From Clostridium gasigenes (GTDB taxonomy: Bacteria > Bacillota > Clostridia > Clostridiales > Clostridiaceae), in contig NZ_FNJM01000001.1 in NCBI RefSeq assembly GCF_900104115.1, forward strand, positions 248,001 to 312,000: 64,000 bases of DNA. Reading direction: 5' to 3'. Below the pieces are notes generated by a model. It was not told where the DNA came from. It saw only the letters and a program-made list of their open reading frames with translations, and searched no databases. Position 1 is the first letter of the stretch. Each line of letters starts with the position of its first letter. Both the position numbers and the translations under genes were made by a program. Positions 52,891-61,928 of this stretch are shown here, piece by piece.

Positions 52891-52929
52891 TTTACAAAAA
52901 TAACTGAAACATATATACTAGTGTATATA
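52891..52929 (+). promoter_or_regulatory. Promoter of the ECF S-component gene with overlapping operator
   Basis: The -35 box TTTACA (52891-52896) and -10 box TATACT (52914-52919) are 17 bases apart. A palindrome TATATAC-TAGT-GTATATA (52912-52929) covers the -10 box, the position of a repressor operator. If the transporter imports niacin, a NiaR-type repressor would be expected, but the motif was not matched to a known consensus. Confidence 0.65.
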
Positions 52930-52991
52930 CAGTAAAGGTGTAATCTTTTAAAAATGATTAAGAAAAATTAAAAAAGTAAGGGGGCTTTAAA

Positions 52992-53522
52992 ATGAACAGT
53001 AATAAAAAAGTTAGGCAAATGGTTTTTGCAGCACTTTTAACTGCATTTGCAATAATAATACCAATACAATTTGGATTTTTAAAAATAATAATACCACCAT
53101 TTACAGCAACTATTGCGTCACATGTGCCTATGTTTATAGCAATGTTAATATCACCAATGGTTGCAGTAGTTGTAGGTATAGGATCAACACTTGGATTTTC
53201 TCTTACAGGGTTACCGCTTCCAGTAGTATTTAGAGCATCAACACATATTGTGGTTGGACTAATTGGAGCTATAATAGTGCTTAAGAATAGAAACTTTAAA
53301 ATGGCAATTATAATAACAGGACCTATTCATGGTATATTGGAAGCTTTAGTAATAATACCATTTGTACCAGTAGGTGATTATAAAATTTTAATAATAACAT
53401 GCATAGGAGCTATTGCTCATCATTATGTTGATGGTACAATTGCTTATGCATTGGCAAAAGCAATTGCAAAATCAAGAAGAAAAAATATATATACAGCATT
53501 TAATGATAGTAAAAGTGCATAA
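52992..53522 (+). CDS. ECF transporter substrate-binding (S) component, NiaX-like
   Basis: A membrane protein of 176 residues with about five or six segments. The N-terminal AALLTAFAIIIPIQF and KIIIPPFTATIASHVPMFIAM resemble the NiaX (niacin) group of ECF S components. The shared module (EcfA1, EcfA2, EcfT) is not in the window, as is usual for group II ECF systems. SD AAGGGGG. Substrate assignment is by similarity of the PPFTxTxASHVP stretch and is not secure; another vitamin is possible. Confidence 0.78.
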   Translation: MNSNKKVRQMVFAALLTAFAIIIPIQFGFLKIIIPPFTATIASHVPMFIAMLISPMVAVVVGIGSTLGFSLTGLPLPVVFRASTHIVVGLIGAIIVLKNRNFKMAIIITGPIHGILEALVIIPFVPVGDYKILIITCIGAIAHHYVDGTIAYALAKAIAKSRRKNIYTAFNDSKSA

Positions 53523-53549
53523 TTTTAGTTGCTCATTTTATTAAATAAT

Positions 53550-53578
53550 TTGACAAAAATGAGAACAAGTTGTAAAAT
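53550..53578 (+). promoter_or_regulatory. Promoter of the UPF0237/UPF0210 operon
   Basis: TTGACA (53550-53555) and TAAAAT (53573-53578) with a 17-base spacer. Transcription from here would give a leader of about 235 bases before the ACT-domain gene. Confidence 0.7.
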
Positions 53579-53612
53579 ATAATAAAATTATATGAAGAAA
53601 TATTTAATGGGA

Positions 53613-53692
53613 TAAAAAAAGTAATAATAGGCAAACTTATAGAGAATATATGGATTATGCAAATAGCGTATTAGCTTATTATTTTGAAGATG
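53613..53692. repeat. Dispersed palindromic element-like segment, copy 8 (within a leader RNA)
   Basis: AGTAATAATAGGCAAACTTA and ATTAGCTTATTATTTTGAAG form outer arms similar to the family. Its position inside the predicted leader means it could instead be part of an RNA regulatory structure. Confidence 0.4.
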
Positions 53693-53729
53693 ACTTATGA
53701 ATGAAACTTTTGAGTAATTAAGTAAGTAG

Positions 53730-53793
53730 GGCATATGCTAAGAAGGGTGAAACTGCGAAAAAATTTTCGTGCCTTTGTAGTATGCCTTTTTTT
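53730..53793 (+). terminator. Leader terminator (possible attenuator) before the ACT-domain gene
   Basis: A long imperfect stem pairs GGCATATGCTAAGAAGG with CCTTTGTAGTATGCC; its top contains CGAAAA-AA-TTTTCG. It ends in TTTTTTTG only 28 bases before the start codon. An intrinsic terminator between promoter and first gene, with ~150 bases of leader before it, is the hallmark of attenuation or a riboswitch. No known aptamer is recognised. Confidence 0.65.
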
Positions 53794-53820
53794 GTACAAA
53801 AAAGAATAGGAGTGGATAAA

Positions 53821-54090
53821 ATGAAAGCAATATTAACTGTAATTGGAAAAGATAAGGTAGGAATAATAGCAGGTATAAGTACGCAGCTACAAAAATTAGA
53901 TATTAACATTGTAGATGTTAATCAAACTATTATGGAAGAATATTTTACAATGATAATGATGTTAAATTTAGAAAAAGTTAATACAAGCTTTGAAGAAGCT
54001 AAAACTTCATTAATTTCAAAAGGTGATGAATTAGGGGTAGATGTTAAGATTCAAAGAGCAGAAATATTTAATGTAATGCACACACTTTAA
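53821..54090 (+). CDS. ACT-domain protein, UPF0237 family
   Basis: A single ACT domain of 89 residues: MKAILTVIGKDKVGIIAGISTQLQ at the start, then NIVDVNQTIMEEYFTMIMMLNL. ACT domains bind amino acids or other small ligands. UPF0237 genes are regularly found directly upstream of UPF0210, as here (14-base gap), so the two proteins probably act together. The start at 53821 has ATAGGAGTGG upstream; the frame extends further but crosses the leader terminator. Confidence 0.92.
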   Translation: MKAILTVIGKDKVGIIAGISTQLQKLDINIVDVNQTIMEEYFTMIMMLNLEKVNTSFEEAKTSLISKGDELGVDVKIQRAEIFNVMHTL

Positions 54091-54104
54091 TTGGAGGTTA
54101 AATA

Positions 54105-55460
54105 ATGAATACTAATAATGTATTAGAAACAATAAAGATGATAGAAGAAGAAAACTTAGATATAAGAACAATTACAATGGGAATATCTTTATTAGATTGT
54201 ATAGATCCAGATGGTGATAAAGCTAGGACTAAAATATATAATAAAATAACTACTTGTGCTAAGGATTTAGTTAAGGTTGGACATGAAATAGAAAATGAGT
54301 TTGGTATTCCAATAATAAATAAAAGAGTTTCAGTAACGCCAATTTCAATAATAGCAGGGGCTACAGATGAAGAAAATTATGTTAAATTTGCACAAACCTT
54401 AGACCGAGCAGCCATAGATCTTGGAATTGATTTTATTGGAGGTTTTTCAGCTCTTGTACATAAAGGCTACACAAAGGGAGATAAAATATTAATCAAATCT
54501 ATTCCAGAAGCGCTTGCAAAAACAAGTAAAGTTTGTTCATCTGTGAATGTTGCTTCAAGTAAATGTGGTATAAACATGGATGCAGTAAGGGAAATGGGTT
54601 ATATAATTAAAGAAACAGCAGAATTAACTAAAGATACTAAAGGATTTGGTTGTGCAAAGCTAGTTGTATTTGCAAATGCAGTTGAAGATAATCCATTTAT
54701 GGCAGGGGCTTTTCATGGAGTAGGTGAAGCTGAAAAAGTTATAAATGTAGGAGTAAGTGGACCTGGAGTTGTTAAAGTGGCATTAGAAAAAGTAAGAGGC
54801 GAATCCTTTGATGTTGTTTGTGAAACAATTAAGAAAACAGCTTTTAAAATCACAAGGATTGGTCAATTAGTTGCAGAAGAGGCATCAAGAAGATTAAATG
54901 TGCCGTTTGGTATTATAGATTTATCATTAGCACCAACTCCAGCAGTTGGAGATTCAGTTGCACATATATTAGAAGAAATGGGTCTTGAAGTTGTAGGAAC
55001 TCATGGAACAACTGCAGCACTTGCAATGTTAAATGATGCGGTTAAAAAAGGCGGAGTTATGGCATGTGGTCATGTTGGAGGGTTAAGCGGAGCGTTTATA
55101 CCAGTTTCAGAAGATGCAGGAATGATAGCTGCAGTAGTTAATGGATCATTAAACCTTGAAAAACTTGAAGCTATGACAGCTGTTTGTTCGGTAGGACTTG
55201 ATATGATAGCAGTACCTGGGGATACACCAGCTGAAACAATTGCCGCAATTATAGCAGATGAAGCTGCAATTGGAGTAATAAATAATAAAACTACAGCAGT
55301 TAGGATAATACCAGCACCTGGTTGCGAAGTTGGAGATATGGTTGAACTTGGAGGGCTCCTTGGAACAGCTCCAGTAATGAAAGTTAATAAATTTTCTTCA
55401 GCTTTATTTATACAAAGGGGTGGAAGAATACCTGCACCTATACATTCATTTAAAAATTAA
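54105..55460 (+). CDS. UPF0210 (PFL-like) family protein
   Basis: A cytoplasmic protein of 451 residues belonging to the UPF0210 family (DUF711). Characteristic stretches include [55 protein letters not shown] and [18 protein letters not shown]. Members adopt a glycyl-radical-enzyme-like barrel but lack the radical Gly; the function is unknown. ATTGGAGGTT precedes the ATG. Co-transcribed with the ACT protein and subject to the same leader terminator. Confidence 0.93.
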   Translation: MNTNNVLETIKMIEEENLDIRTITMGISLLDCIDPDGDKARTKIYNKITTCAKDLVKVGHEIENEFGIPIINKRVSVTPISIIAGATDEENYVKFAQTLDRAAIDLGIDFIGGFSALVHKGYTKGDKILIKSIPEALAKTSKVCSSVNVASSKCGINMDAVREMGYIIKETAELTKDTKGFGCAKLVVFANAVEDNPFMAGAFHGVGEAEKVINVGVSGPGVVKVALEKVRGESFDVVCETIKKTAFKITRIGQLVAEEASRRLNVPFGIIDLSLAPTPAVGDSVAHILEEMGLEVVGTHGTTAALAMLNDAVKKGGVMACGHVGGLSGAFIPVSEDAGMIAAVVNGSLNLEKLEAMTAVCSVGLDMIAVPGDTPAETIAAIIADEAAIGVINNKTTAVRIIPAPGCEVGDMVELGGLLGTAPVMKVNKFSSALFIQRGGRIPAPIHSFKN

Positions 55461-55512
55461 GATATCTAAAAGAATATAAGGTAACATATATAGTTTGTGA
55501 AACACGAGGCGA

Positions 55513-55550
55513 TGGAACCCCCATATAGTTATACTATATGGGGGTTTTGC
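55513..55550 (+). terminator. Strong terminator after the UPF0210 gene
   Basis: Perfect arms AACCCCCATATAGT and ACTATATGGGGGTT around TAT, then TTGCT. Confidence 0.88.
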
Positions 55551-55608
55551 TCGGGTCGCATGGATGAAAATTGATTAGTTATTGGATTGTTATTTCTAAA
55601 AAAATAGT

Positions 55609-56229
55609 CTAAATAGAGATATAGTTCTTAATATTCTCTAAAACACAATCATCACCAACATAAACTAAAATATCATTTTCTTTTATTGTAAAGTATGGTC
55701 CAGGAGATAAGAATAAATCACCATCTCTTTTTATTGCAATTATTGTAGCTTTAGTGTTTTGCCAAAAATTAAGTTCACCGATACTTTTATTAACAGCTAC
55801 ACTACCATCTTCTACAATACTTTCAAAAGGAATAATTGAACCAACATTTCTAAGCTGTGTAGCAAATTCAATTATAGAGTTAATATTTTTCTCAAGTTGA
55901 TTATCAATAGATTTTTTTTGTTTAATAAGATTAAAGGTTTCATTATTAAGTGAAAAAAAATCTGATTTAGTTTTAAATATATTTAAAAACTCTTTAGCTT
56001 TAAGCTTGCTATTAATTATAATACCACTTTTTTCATTAACAATAACAACATCGTTATCTTTAAGAAGAGATAAGGATCTTCTAATAGTCTCATGAGAAAC
56101 GTTATATATCCCTACTAGAGTTGTTCTGCCAGAAATTTTACTTCCTTCAATAAACTCATTATTTGTTATTCTATGAGCTATATCTACTGCAATTTTTATG
56201 TAATTAGGTGTTTTTGTTTGTTTAGTCAT
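55609..56229 (-). CDS. BusR-like regulator: GntR-type HTH plus RCK_C (TrkA_C) domain
   Basis: A protein of 206 residues. Residues ~8-75 are a GntR winged helix (YIKIAVDIAHRITNNEF, GRTTLVGIYNVSHETIRRSLSLL). A coiled-coil linker spans about 85-115. The RCK_C/TrkA_C domain covers about 120-206 (GSIIPFESIVEDGSVAVNKSIG, LSPGPYFTIKENDILVYVG). This architecture matches BusR of streptococci and lactococci, a repressor of osmolyte uptake that binds cyclic-di-AMP through RCK_C. The GntR/RCK_C order and length fit well. No transporter gene is next to it; target genes are presumably elsewhere. SD AAAGGAAGGGGA. Confidence 0.87.
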   Translation of the reverse strand: MTKQTKTPNYIKIAVDIAHRITNNEFIEGSKISGRTTLVGIYNVSHETIRRSLSLLKDNDVVIVNEKSGIIINSKLKAKEFLNIFKTKSDFFSLNNETFNLIKQKKSIDNQLEKNINSIIEFATQLRNVGSIIPFESIVEDGSVAVNKSIGELNFWQNTKATIIAIKRDGDLFLSPGPYFTIKENDILVYVGDDCVLENIKNYISI

Positions 56230-56449
56230 AATAAAATCCCCTTCCTTTACTAAAAGATTTTAACATTTTACATATTAAAAGTAAAAGGAATTATAAATAA
56301 TAATAAAGAAATTACAAATTATTCATATGATAATCTAAATGGCATTGATATTACTTGTGTAGTAGCCTATAATTAATATATTAGTTTAGCATATTAAAAT
56401 AAATTTTCAGAAAATATTATTTGATATGCCTTACATTGGAGAGGTGAAA

Positions 56450-58735
56450 ATGAGCGAGTCATTAGAACTAGAAAGAGGAATATTTAAAGAAAAAAAAGCA
56501 CAGATAATTAATGAATTAGAGGGAAAGAAACAAAACGAAGATAATATTGGGAATAAACTTAAAAATTTAATAAAAGAATCCAAGGGCGATTATAGTGAAG
56601 AAATGGAAACTACACAGAGGGTACACTCTGTATTAAGAAAAGAAATAGAAAATTATGAAGAGGCCTTAAGTTCTCCTTATTTTGGGAAAGTAGAGTTTAG
56701 AGAGCATAGAGGAGAAGAGGAAAGCATCTATATTGGAAAACAAGGAGTAAGCTCAACTGTTGATGGTGAAGAGGTAATAGTAGACTGGAGAGCACCAGTT
56801 TCAGATCTTTACTATAGTGGAACAGGCGGCGAGGCTTATTATAAAGCACCTGCTGGAATAATAGAAGGAAAACTTTCTTTGAAAAGAAAATTCTTGTTTA
56901 AAGAAGATGATATAGAAGCGATATATGATGAAGGAATAAATGAAATAATAATTAATCAAGAGGAAGGAACTGATTTAGTTGATGAGTTCTTAAAAATAAA
57001 TCTTGAAGAAAGTAGAGGGAAAAAGCTTAAAGAAGTTGTTGCTACAATTCAAAAGGAGCAAAATGATATAATTAGATGGCCCAAAAACCTTCCTATTATA
57101 GTTCAAGGGTCAGCAGGATCTGGTAAAACAACAATAGCATTACATAGACTTGCATATTTGCTTTATAGATATTCAGATACAATAGAAGGAAAGGATATTT
57201 TAGTTTTAGCACCAAATAAACTTTTTTTAGATTACATATCAGAAATCCTACCAAACCTTGGAGTAGATGAAGTTACACAAACAACATTCCAAGAATTGGT
57301 TATGAAAAGGTTGAAATTAAAAGGTAAGCTTAAAACTAAGGATGAAAAAATAAAGGAAATAATAGAGATTAAAGATGAAAAAACTAAAAAGCTTATTACA
57401 AATTCATCTAAAGTTAAAGGAACTTTATTATTTAAAACATTCATAGATAGATATATAGCCTTACTTGAAAGTAATTCTTTAGATATAAAAGATATAGAAA
57501 TAAGAGGATATGTGTTATTTACAAGAAAAGAAATAATGAGATTATATTTAAAGGACTTAAAAAATTATCCAATAAATAAAAGAAAAGATGAAATTAAAAG
57601 ATATCTAAATTTAAAAATAAAAGAAAAAGTAGAGAGTCTTCTTGTTCATATAGATAGGAAATGGGCTACGGAAATAAGAGAAGTAAAAGATGAAATGGAA
57701 GATGGAGAAGAGAGAAGGAAAAAATTAAGAGAAGTATATGGTGAAAGAGACGAAATAAAAGAACATATAAGAGTAAACAGTAAAAAGAAAATGACAGAGT
57801 ACTTTAAAAATTGGAGAGGAATAACTTCTAAAGATTTATATATAAATCTTTTTAAAGAGGATGTAATATTTGAAATAGCAACAGCAAATAAAATTCCGGA
57901 AACTTTAGCTGATTTCATGAAAAAAGAAGTAATAGAAAATGCTGAAAATGGAATAATAGATGAAGATGATTTAGCTTTACTTTTATATATAAATTTACTT
58001 TTAGAAGGTGTAGATGAAAAAGATAAATTTAAACATATTGTTGTAGATGAGGTTCAAGATTATAATCCTCTTCAAATTTCTTTAATAAATAATCTTACAA
58101 ATGGGAATTCTTTAACCTTAGTAGGAGATTTAGCACAAGGAATTTATTATTATAAAGGAATTAAAACTTGGGAAGATATAACTGAAGGGGTGTTTAATGG
58201 AAATGCTACATATATCCAATTAACACAAAGTTATAGATCAACAGTAGAAGTTATAGACTTTGCAAACGGGGCATTAGAAGCACAAGAGCTTGGGCTAAAG
58301 CCGGCTAAACCTGTATTAAGGCATGGAGAATCTCCGAAGATTGTTAAATGCTTAGATAAAAAGGAAAGCATTATAGAAATAAATAATATAATAAATGAAA
58401 TAAAAGCAAAAGATAAAAATAGTATAGCCATAATTACTAAGAGCTTAGATGAGGCAAGAGATTTAGAAAAATTAATAAAGAAATCTTGTGAACATAAGGT
58501 TTCTTTAATTAAAGGGACAGAAAAGAATTCAAATAGTGAAATAGTAATAATCCCCTCTTACCTAACAAAAGGATTAGAATTTGATGGAACTATTATATAT
58601 AACCCAAGCACGGAAAATTACGGAGACAATATTCTAGATAAAAGGCTTTTATATGTAGCACTTACTAGAGCATTACATTATGAATATATTATAGCTATAG
58701 ATGAAATCACTGATATGATAAAATATGAAGTATAG
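56450..58735 (+). CDS. helD: HelD-like UvrD/Rep-superfamily ATPase (RNA polymerase recycling)
   Basis: A protein of 761 residues. The N-terminal coiled coil (LELERGIFKEKKAQIINELE) would reach into the RNA polymerase secondary channel. Walker A is GSAGSGKTTIALHR (about residues 222-235). The middle part (about 320-470) is a charged insert. The Walker B/DEXQ motif is VVDEVQDYNPLQ, followed by LVGDLAQGIYYYKG, SYRSTVEV and the C-terminal LLYVALTRALHYE. HelD frees stalled RNA polymerase from DNA in Gram-positive bacteria. Start 56450 has GGAGAGGTG upstream; ATG 56426 overlaps nothing but has no SD. Confidence 0.93.
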   Translation: MSESLELERGIFKEKKAQIINELEGKKQNEDNIGNKLKNLIKESKGDYSEEMETTQRVHSVLRKEIENYEEALSSPYFGKVEFREHRGEEESIYIGKQGVSSTVDGEEVIVDWRAPVSDLYYSGTGGEAYYKAPAGIIEGKLSLKRKFLFKEDDIEAIYDEGINEIIINQEEGTDLVDEFLKINLEESRGKKLKEVVATIQKEQNDIIRWPKNLPIIVQGSAGSGKTTIALHRLAYLLYRYSDTIEGKDILVLAPNKLFLDYISEILPNLGVDEVTQTTFQELVMKRLKLKGKLKTKDEKIKEIIEIKDEKTKKLITNSSKVKGTLLFKTFIDRYIALLESNSLDIKDIEIRGYVLFTRKEIMRLYLKDLKNYPINKRKDEIKRYLNLKIKEKVESLLVHIDRKWATEIREVKDEMEDGEERRKKLREVYGERDEIKEHIRVNSKKKMTEYFKNWRGITSKDLYINLFKEDVIFEIATANKIPETLADFMKKEVIENAENGIIDEDDLALLLYINLLLEGVDEKDKFKHIVVDEVQDYNPLQISLINNLTNGNSLTLVGDLAQGIYYYKGIKTWEDITEGVFNGNATYIQLTQSYRSTVEVIDFANGALEAQELGLKPAKPVLRHGESPKIVKCLDKKESIIEINNIINEIKAKDKNSIAIITKSLDEARDLEKLIKKSCEHKVSLIKGTEKNSNSEIVIIPSYLTKGLEFDGTIIYNPSTENYGDNILDKRLLYVALTRALHYEYIIAIDEITDMIKYEV

Positions 58736-58803
58736 TTAAGGCATATTCAAAAAAATAACAAGCCAATATCATAGTACATTGACTTGTTGTTTTTAAAAAA
58801 TCA
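58736..58803. repeat. Dispersed palindromic element, copy 9
   Basis: TTAAGGCATATTCAAAAAAA then TAACAAGCC, right half TTGACTTGTTGTTTTTAAAA. Begins at the helD stop codon. Confidence 0.75.
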
Positions 58804-58833
58804 CTAATGTAAATAAAATGGAGGTAATTTAAA

Positions 58834-60006
58834 ATGGGAGCAGAAAAGTTAAAAGATAATATTTATTGGGTGGGAGTTAAAAACCCAGAACTTAGGGTTT
58901 TTGATATCATAATGGAAACTAAAAAGGGAACAACTTATAATTCATATGTTATAAATGATGAAAAGGTTGCTGTTTTAGATGCTGTTAAAGATGGATATTA
59001 TGATGAATTTAAAGAAAATTTAATCAGTGTTATTGGAGAAAAAAAAGTTGATTATGTAATAGTACATCATACTGAACTAGATCATACTGGGTCATTAATA
59101 AAATTAATTGAAGATTATCCAGATATGAAAGTGGTTGGTTCAAGGAGTACATTAATAAATCTAAAAAATATATTAAATAGAGAGTTTAATGGAGTAGAAG
59201 CTAAAGAAGAAATATGCTTAGGTGAATTAACTCTTAAATTTATAATAGCTCCAAATTTACATTGGCCAGATACAATGTTTACATATGTAGAAGATAAGAA
59301 CTTCTTATTTACATGTGACTTTACAGGGTGTCATTATTCACCAAAAGGCAAAATAACAGATAACTTTGGTGAAGAATATTTTGTAGAAATGAAATATTAC
59401 TTCGATTGTATAATGGGTCCATTTAAAAAATTTGTTAATATGGGATTAAATAAAATAAAAGATTTAGAAATAGATTTTATTGCACCAAGTCATGGACCAG
59501 TTCATGTAGCAAATATTGAAGGTGTTTTAAACAAGTATGAAACTTGGGCAAAAGAAGAACCTGTAGATCTTAAAAAGGTAGAAATATTTTATATAACAGC
59601 TTATGGAAATACAGAACGTATAGCTAATTTCATGAAAGAAAAATTAGAAGCAAAGGGATTTAAAGCTGATGTAACTGAAATTACATCAATTACACTTGAA
59701 GAGTGCAAAAAAAGAATTGAATCTGCAAAAGGATTTATGGTAGGGTCACCAACTATAAATCAAGATGCAGTCAAACCTGCATGGGATTTATTATCAGTAG
59801 TGTGCCCTATAACAAATAGGGGGAAAGCAGCTTTAGCATTTGGTTCTTTTGGATGGAGTGGAGAAGGTGTTCCAATGTTAACAGCTAGAATAAAATCATT
59901 AAAGCTTAAAACTGTAGATCCAGGGTTGAAATTCTGTTTTGTACCTTCAGAAGAAGATTATAAAAATGCAGAAGAAGCAGTCAATAATTTTATAGAACTA
60001 ATGTAA
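58834..60006 (+). CDS. A-type flavoprotein (flavodiiron protein, O2/NO reductase)
   Basis: A flavodiiron protein of 390 residues. The metallo-beta-lactamase-like domain (about 1-245) carries the diiron ligands HHTELDHTG (His, Glu, Asp, His near residues 80-86) and later His residues in SHGPVH. The flavodoxin domain (about 250-390) binds FMN with [10 protein letters not shown] and GSPTINQD. Such FprA/ROO enzymes reduce oxygen to water or NO to N2O with electrons from rubredoxin and protect clostridia from air. SD ATGGAGGTAA. Monocistronic. Confidence 0.96.
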   Translation: MGAEKLKDNIYWVGVKNPELRVFDIIMETKKGTTYNSYVINDEKVAVLDAVKDGYYDEFKENLISVIGEKKVDYVIVHHTELDHTGSLIKLIEDYPDMKVVGSRSTLINLKNILNREFNGVEAKEEICLGELTLKFIIAPNLHWPDTMFTYVEDKNFLFTCDFTGCHYSPKGKITDNFGEEYFVEMKYYFDCIMGPFKKFVNMGLNKIKDLEIDFIAPSHGPVHVANIEGVLNKYETWAKEEPVDLKKVEIFYITAYGNTERIANFMKEKLEAKGFKADVTEITSITLEECKKRIESAKGFMVGSPTINQDAVKPAWDLLSVVCPITNRGKAALAFGSFGWSGEGVPMLTARIKSLKLKTVDPGLKFCFVPSEEDYKNAEEAVNNFIELM

Positions 60007-60012
60007 TCAGTC

Positions 60013-60060
60013 ATCTGAAAGAAAACAGACTAGAATATGATTTGTTATTTTTTGAAGCTC
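60013..60060. repeat. Dispersed palindromic element, copy 10
   Basis: CTGAAAGAAAACAGACTAGA then ATATGATTTGTTATTTTTTG. Model for the sub-family with the AGACTAGAATATG interior, also at 40201 and 41331. Directly after the flavoprotein gene. Confidence 0.65.
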
Positions 60061-60063
60061 TAT

Positions 60064-60110
60064 AAAATAAACTCAGTGATGATAAGTAATCACTGAGTTT
60101 ATTTTTATTA
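60064..60110. terminator. Bidirectional terminator
   Basis: Perfect 16-bp arms AAATAAACTCAGTGAT and ATCACTGAGTTTATTT with a 9-base loop, then TTATTAT. It separates the flavoprotein gene from the minus-strand spore block. Confidence 0.88.
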
Positions 60111-60157
60111 TATTATTTTTAAGTTATTTTTAAAATAAATCTAACTAGAACGGAGAG

Positions 60158-61804
60158 TTATTTACTATAAATATTAATAGAATAATCTAATGTAATAACT
60201 AAGTTACAGTTATTATATGAATTTGAATGTTTATCAAAATCATTAACTTTCATAAGCTCTTTGCTTGTTTCATAAGTGAAATTAGTAATATCTAGTTCAG
60301 GATTTTCAAGTAAGTAGCATTCGTTTTCTAGTAAATAACCAATATTTAAATATTTGGATATAGTAAAAGGAATATAAATTATATTATCTTTATAGCTAGA
60401 ATTTATCATGCATTTAGATGAGGGATTAGGTTCTAAAGTATAAAAAGTAGTTTTTAAATATCCTTCAAAGTAAAATAGTGCACTAGATGCGCCCATAAAG
60501 TTATCAGCTAATAAATAATTATTAGTTATAACTATTTTATTTAAATTGATAACTACATTGTTTATTGGATATGAGAATTTTAAGGAACCCGTAAATATAT
60601 CTATTACATGACAGCTACCTATTAAAAGAGGTACTCTACAGAGGTTTAATGGAACTTTAGGTAACTGTATTGGCAAATCATTTTTACAGGATATATTTTT
60701 TAATTTAGATACTTTAAGTATATCAGATTTTTTAAGCTGTTTAATAGAAGAAGTTATTTGCTTTTTCTTCTTATGATTATGTGTATCGATAGAATTATAT
60801 AAATCGCCATGACTATTAGTTGAAGTAGTGGTATGTTTATCTAAATCACGCTGACTATTAGTTGAAGTAGTGGTATGTTTATCTAAATCACGCTGACTAT
60901 TAGTTGAAGGAGGAGTATATTTATCTAAATTACTCTGACTATTAGTTGAAGTGGTAGTATGTTTATCTAAATAGCGATGACTATTAGTTGAAGTATTAGT
61001 ATGTTTATCTAAATCACGCTGACTATTAGTTGGAGTAGTAGTATGTTTATCTAAATCACGTTGACTATTAGTTGGAGTAGTAGTATGTTTATCTAAATCA
61101 CGTTGACTATTAGTTGGAATAGTAGTATGTTTATCTAAATCACGTTGACTATTAGTTGGAATAGTAGTATGTTTATCTAAATTACGTTGACTATTAGTTG
61201 GAGTAGTAGTATGTTTATCTAAATCACGTTGACTATTAGTTGGAGTAGTAGTGTGTTTATCTAAATCACGTTTACTATTAGTTGGAATAGTAGTATGTTT
61301 ATCTAAATTACGTTGACTATTAGTTGGAGTAGTAATATGTTTATCGAAATCGCTCTGACTATTAGTTGAGGGAGCCATGTTTTTATCGAAATCGTTCTGA
61401 TTATTAGTTAAAGTAGCAGTAGAGTTATAAAGGTAGCGTTTATTAGTAGCGGCAGCATTAGTATAATTATTTTTATCGTTGCTCAAAGTAGTAGGAACAT
61501 TATAAAAATGGATAGGGACTTTAGTCAAATCTGTATTTGAATCTAGGGAAGTATTAATATTTTTAATATACCTTGATAAATTATTATTACAATGATAACA
61601 ATTTATATGTTTAGGATTTAACCTACTATCATATTTTAGAGTAGGTTTGGTTAAGAACAAATTATTATTATTATTATTATTGTGTTGTTGATAATTTGAA
61701 CTACATAAATCAATTATAATAGAAAAAAATAGAGATTTTTGGTAGTCTGAATTGCTAAGTGTATATAAAAATAAAAAGGTTGCTAACTGTGATAAATAAT
61801 TCAA
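60158..61804 (-). CDS. Putative spore-surface protein with 14-residue Thr/Asn-rich repeats and SPOCS-like C-terminus
   Basis: A protein of 548 residues starting at TTG 61804 (SD GCAGGAAA). Residues 1-143 contain an Asn-rich run and CYHCNN. Residues 144-339 are fourteen tandem 14-mers with consensus TTPTNSQRDLDKHT, rich in Thr/Ser that could be O-glycosylated. After a basic linker, residues ~375-545 resemble the SPOCS (DUF3794) fold of the next two genes: PLLIGSCHVIDIFTGSLKFSYP parallels PVRVGFVHVGGVIIDDVKFP, and FYFEGYLKTTFYTLEP parallels VEGFVKKNIMYTTP. This points to a spore coat or exosporium protein (inference). The repeats probably vary in number between strains. Not recognised as a named protein. 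Confidence 0.75.
   Translation of the reverse strand: MNYLSQLATFLFLYTLSNSDYQKSLFFSIIIDLCSSNYQQHNNNNNNNLFLTKPTLKYDSRLNPKHINCYHCNNNLSRYIKNINTSLDSNTDLTKVPIHFYNVPTTLSNDKNNYTNAAATNKRYLYNSTATLTNNQNDFDKNMAPSTNSQSDFDKHITTPTNSQRNLDKHTTIPTNSKRDLDKHTTTPTNSQRDLDKHTTTPTNSQRNLDKHTTIPTNSQRDLDKHTTIPTNSQRDLDKHTTTPTNSQRDLDKHTTTPTNSQRDLDKHTNTSTNSHRYLDKHTTTSTNSQSNLDKYTPPSTNSQRDLDKHTTTSTNSQRDLDKHTTTSTNSHGDLYNSIDTHNHKKKKQITSSIKQLKKSDILKVSKLKNISCKNDLPIQLPKVPLNLCRVPLLIGSCHVIDIFTGSLKFSYPINNVVINLNKIVITNNYLLADNFMGASSALFYFEGYLKTTFYTLEPNPSSKCMINSSYKDNIIYIPFTISKYLNIGYLLENECYLLENPELDITNFTYETSKELMKVNDFDKHSNSYNNCNLVITLDYSINIYSK
60788..61375 (-). repeat. 42-bp coding minisatellite (14 tandem units)
   Basis: Fourteen contiguous 42-bp units encode TTPTNSQRDLDKHT variants. 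The central units are nearly identical in DNA, while edge units are degenerate (APSTNSQSDFDKHI at the start, TTSTNSHGDLYNSI at the end). The unit is a multiple of three, so copy-number changes keep the frame. Confidence 0.92.
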
Positions 61805-61844
61805 TGTATTTCCTGCTTTTAATAATTACTATACTATAATAATA

Positions 61845-61880
61845 TAAAAAACACAGAGTTATTGTGACTCTGTGTTTTTG
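61845..61880. terminator. Terminator between SPOCS gene and repeat-protein gene
   Basis: AAAACACAGAGT and ACTCTGTGTTTT around TATTGTG, with A and T runs on either side. An almost identical hairpin lies at 62977-63012. Confidence 0.8.
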
Positions 61881-61928
61881 TATATTTAAATAAAATAAAA
61901 TATTTTAAAAAATAAATATTAGTTTAGC

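Noticed and set aside
60788..61375. Regular 42-bp repeats that could look like a CRISPR array
   Set aside because: The units are contiguous with no spacers, lie in frame within a long coding region and encode a clear 14-residue repeat; there are no cas genes.
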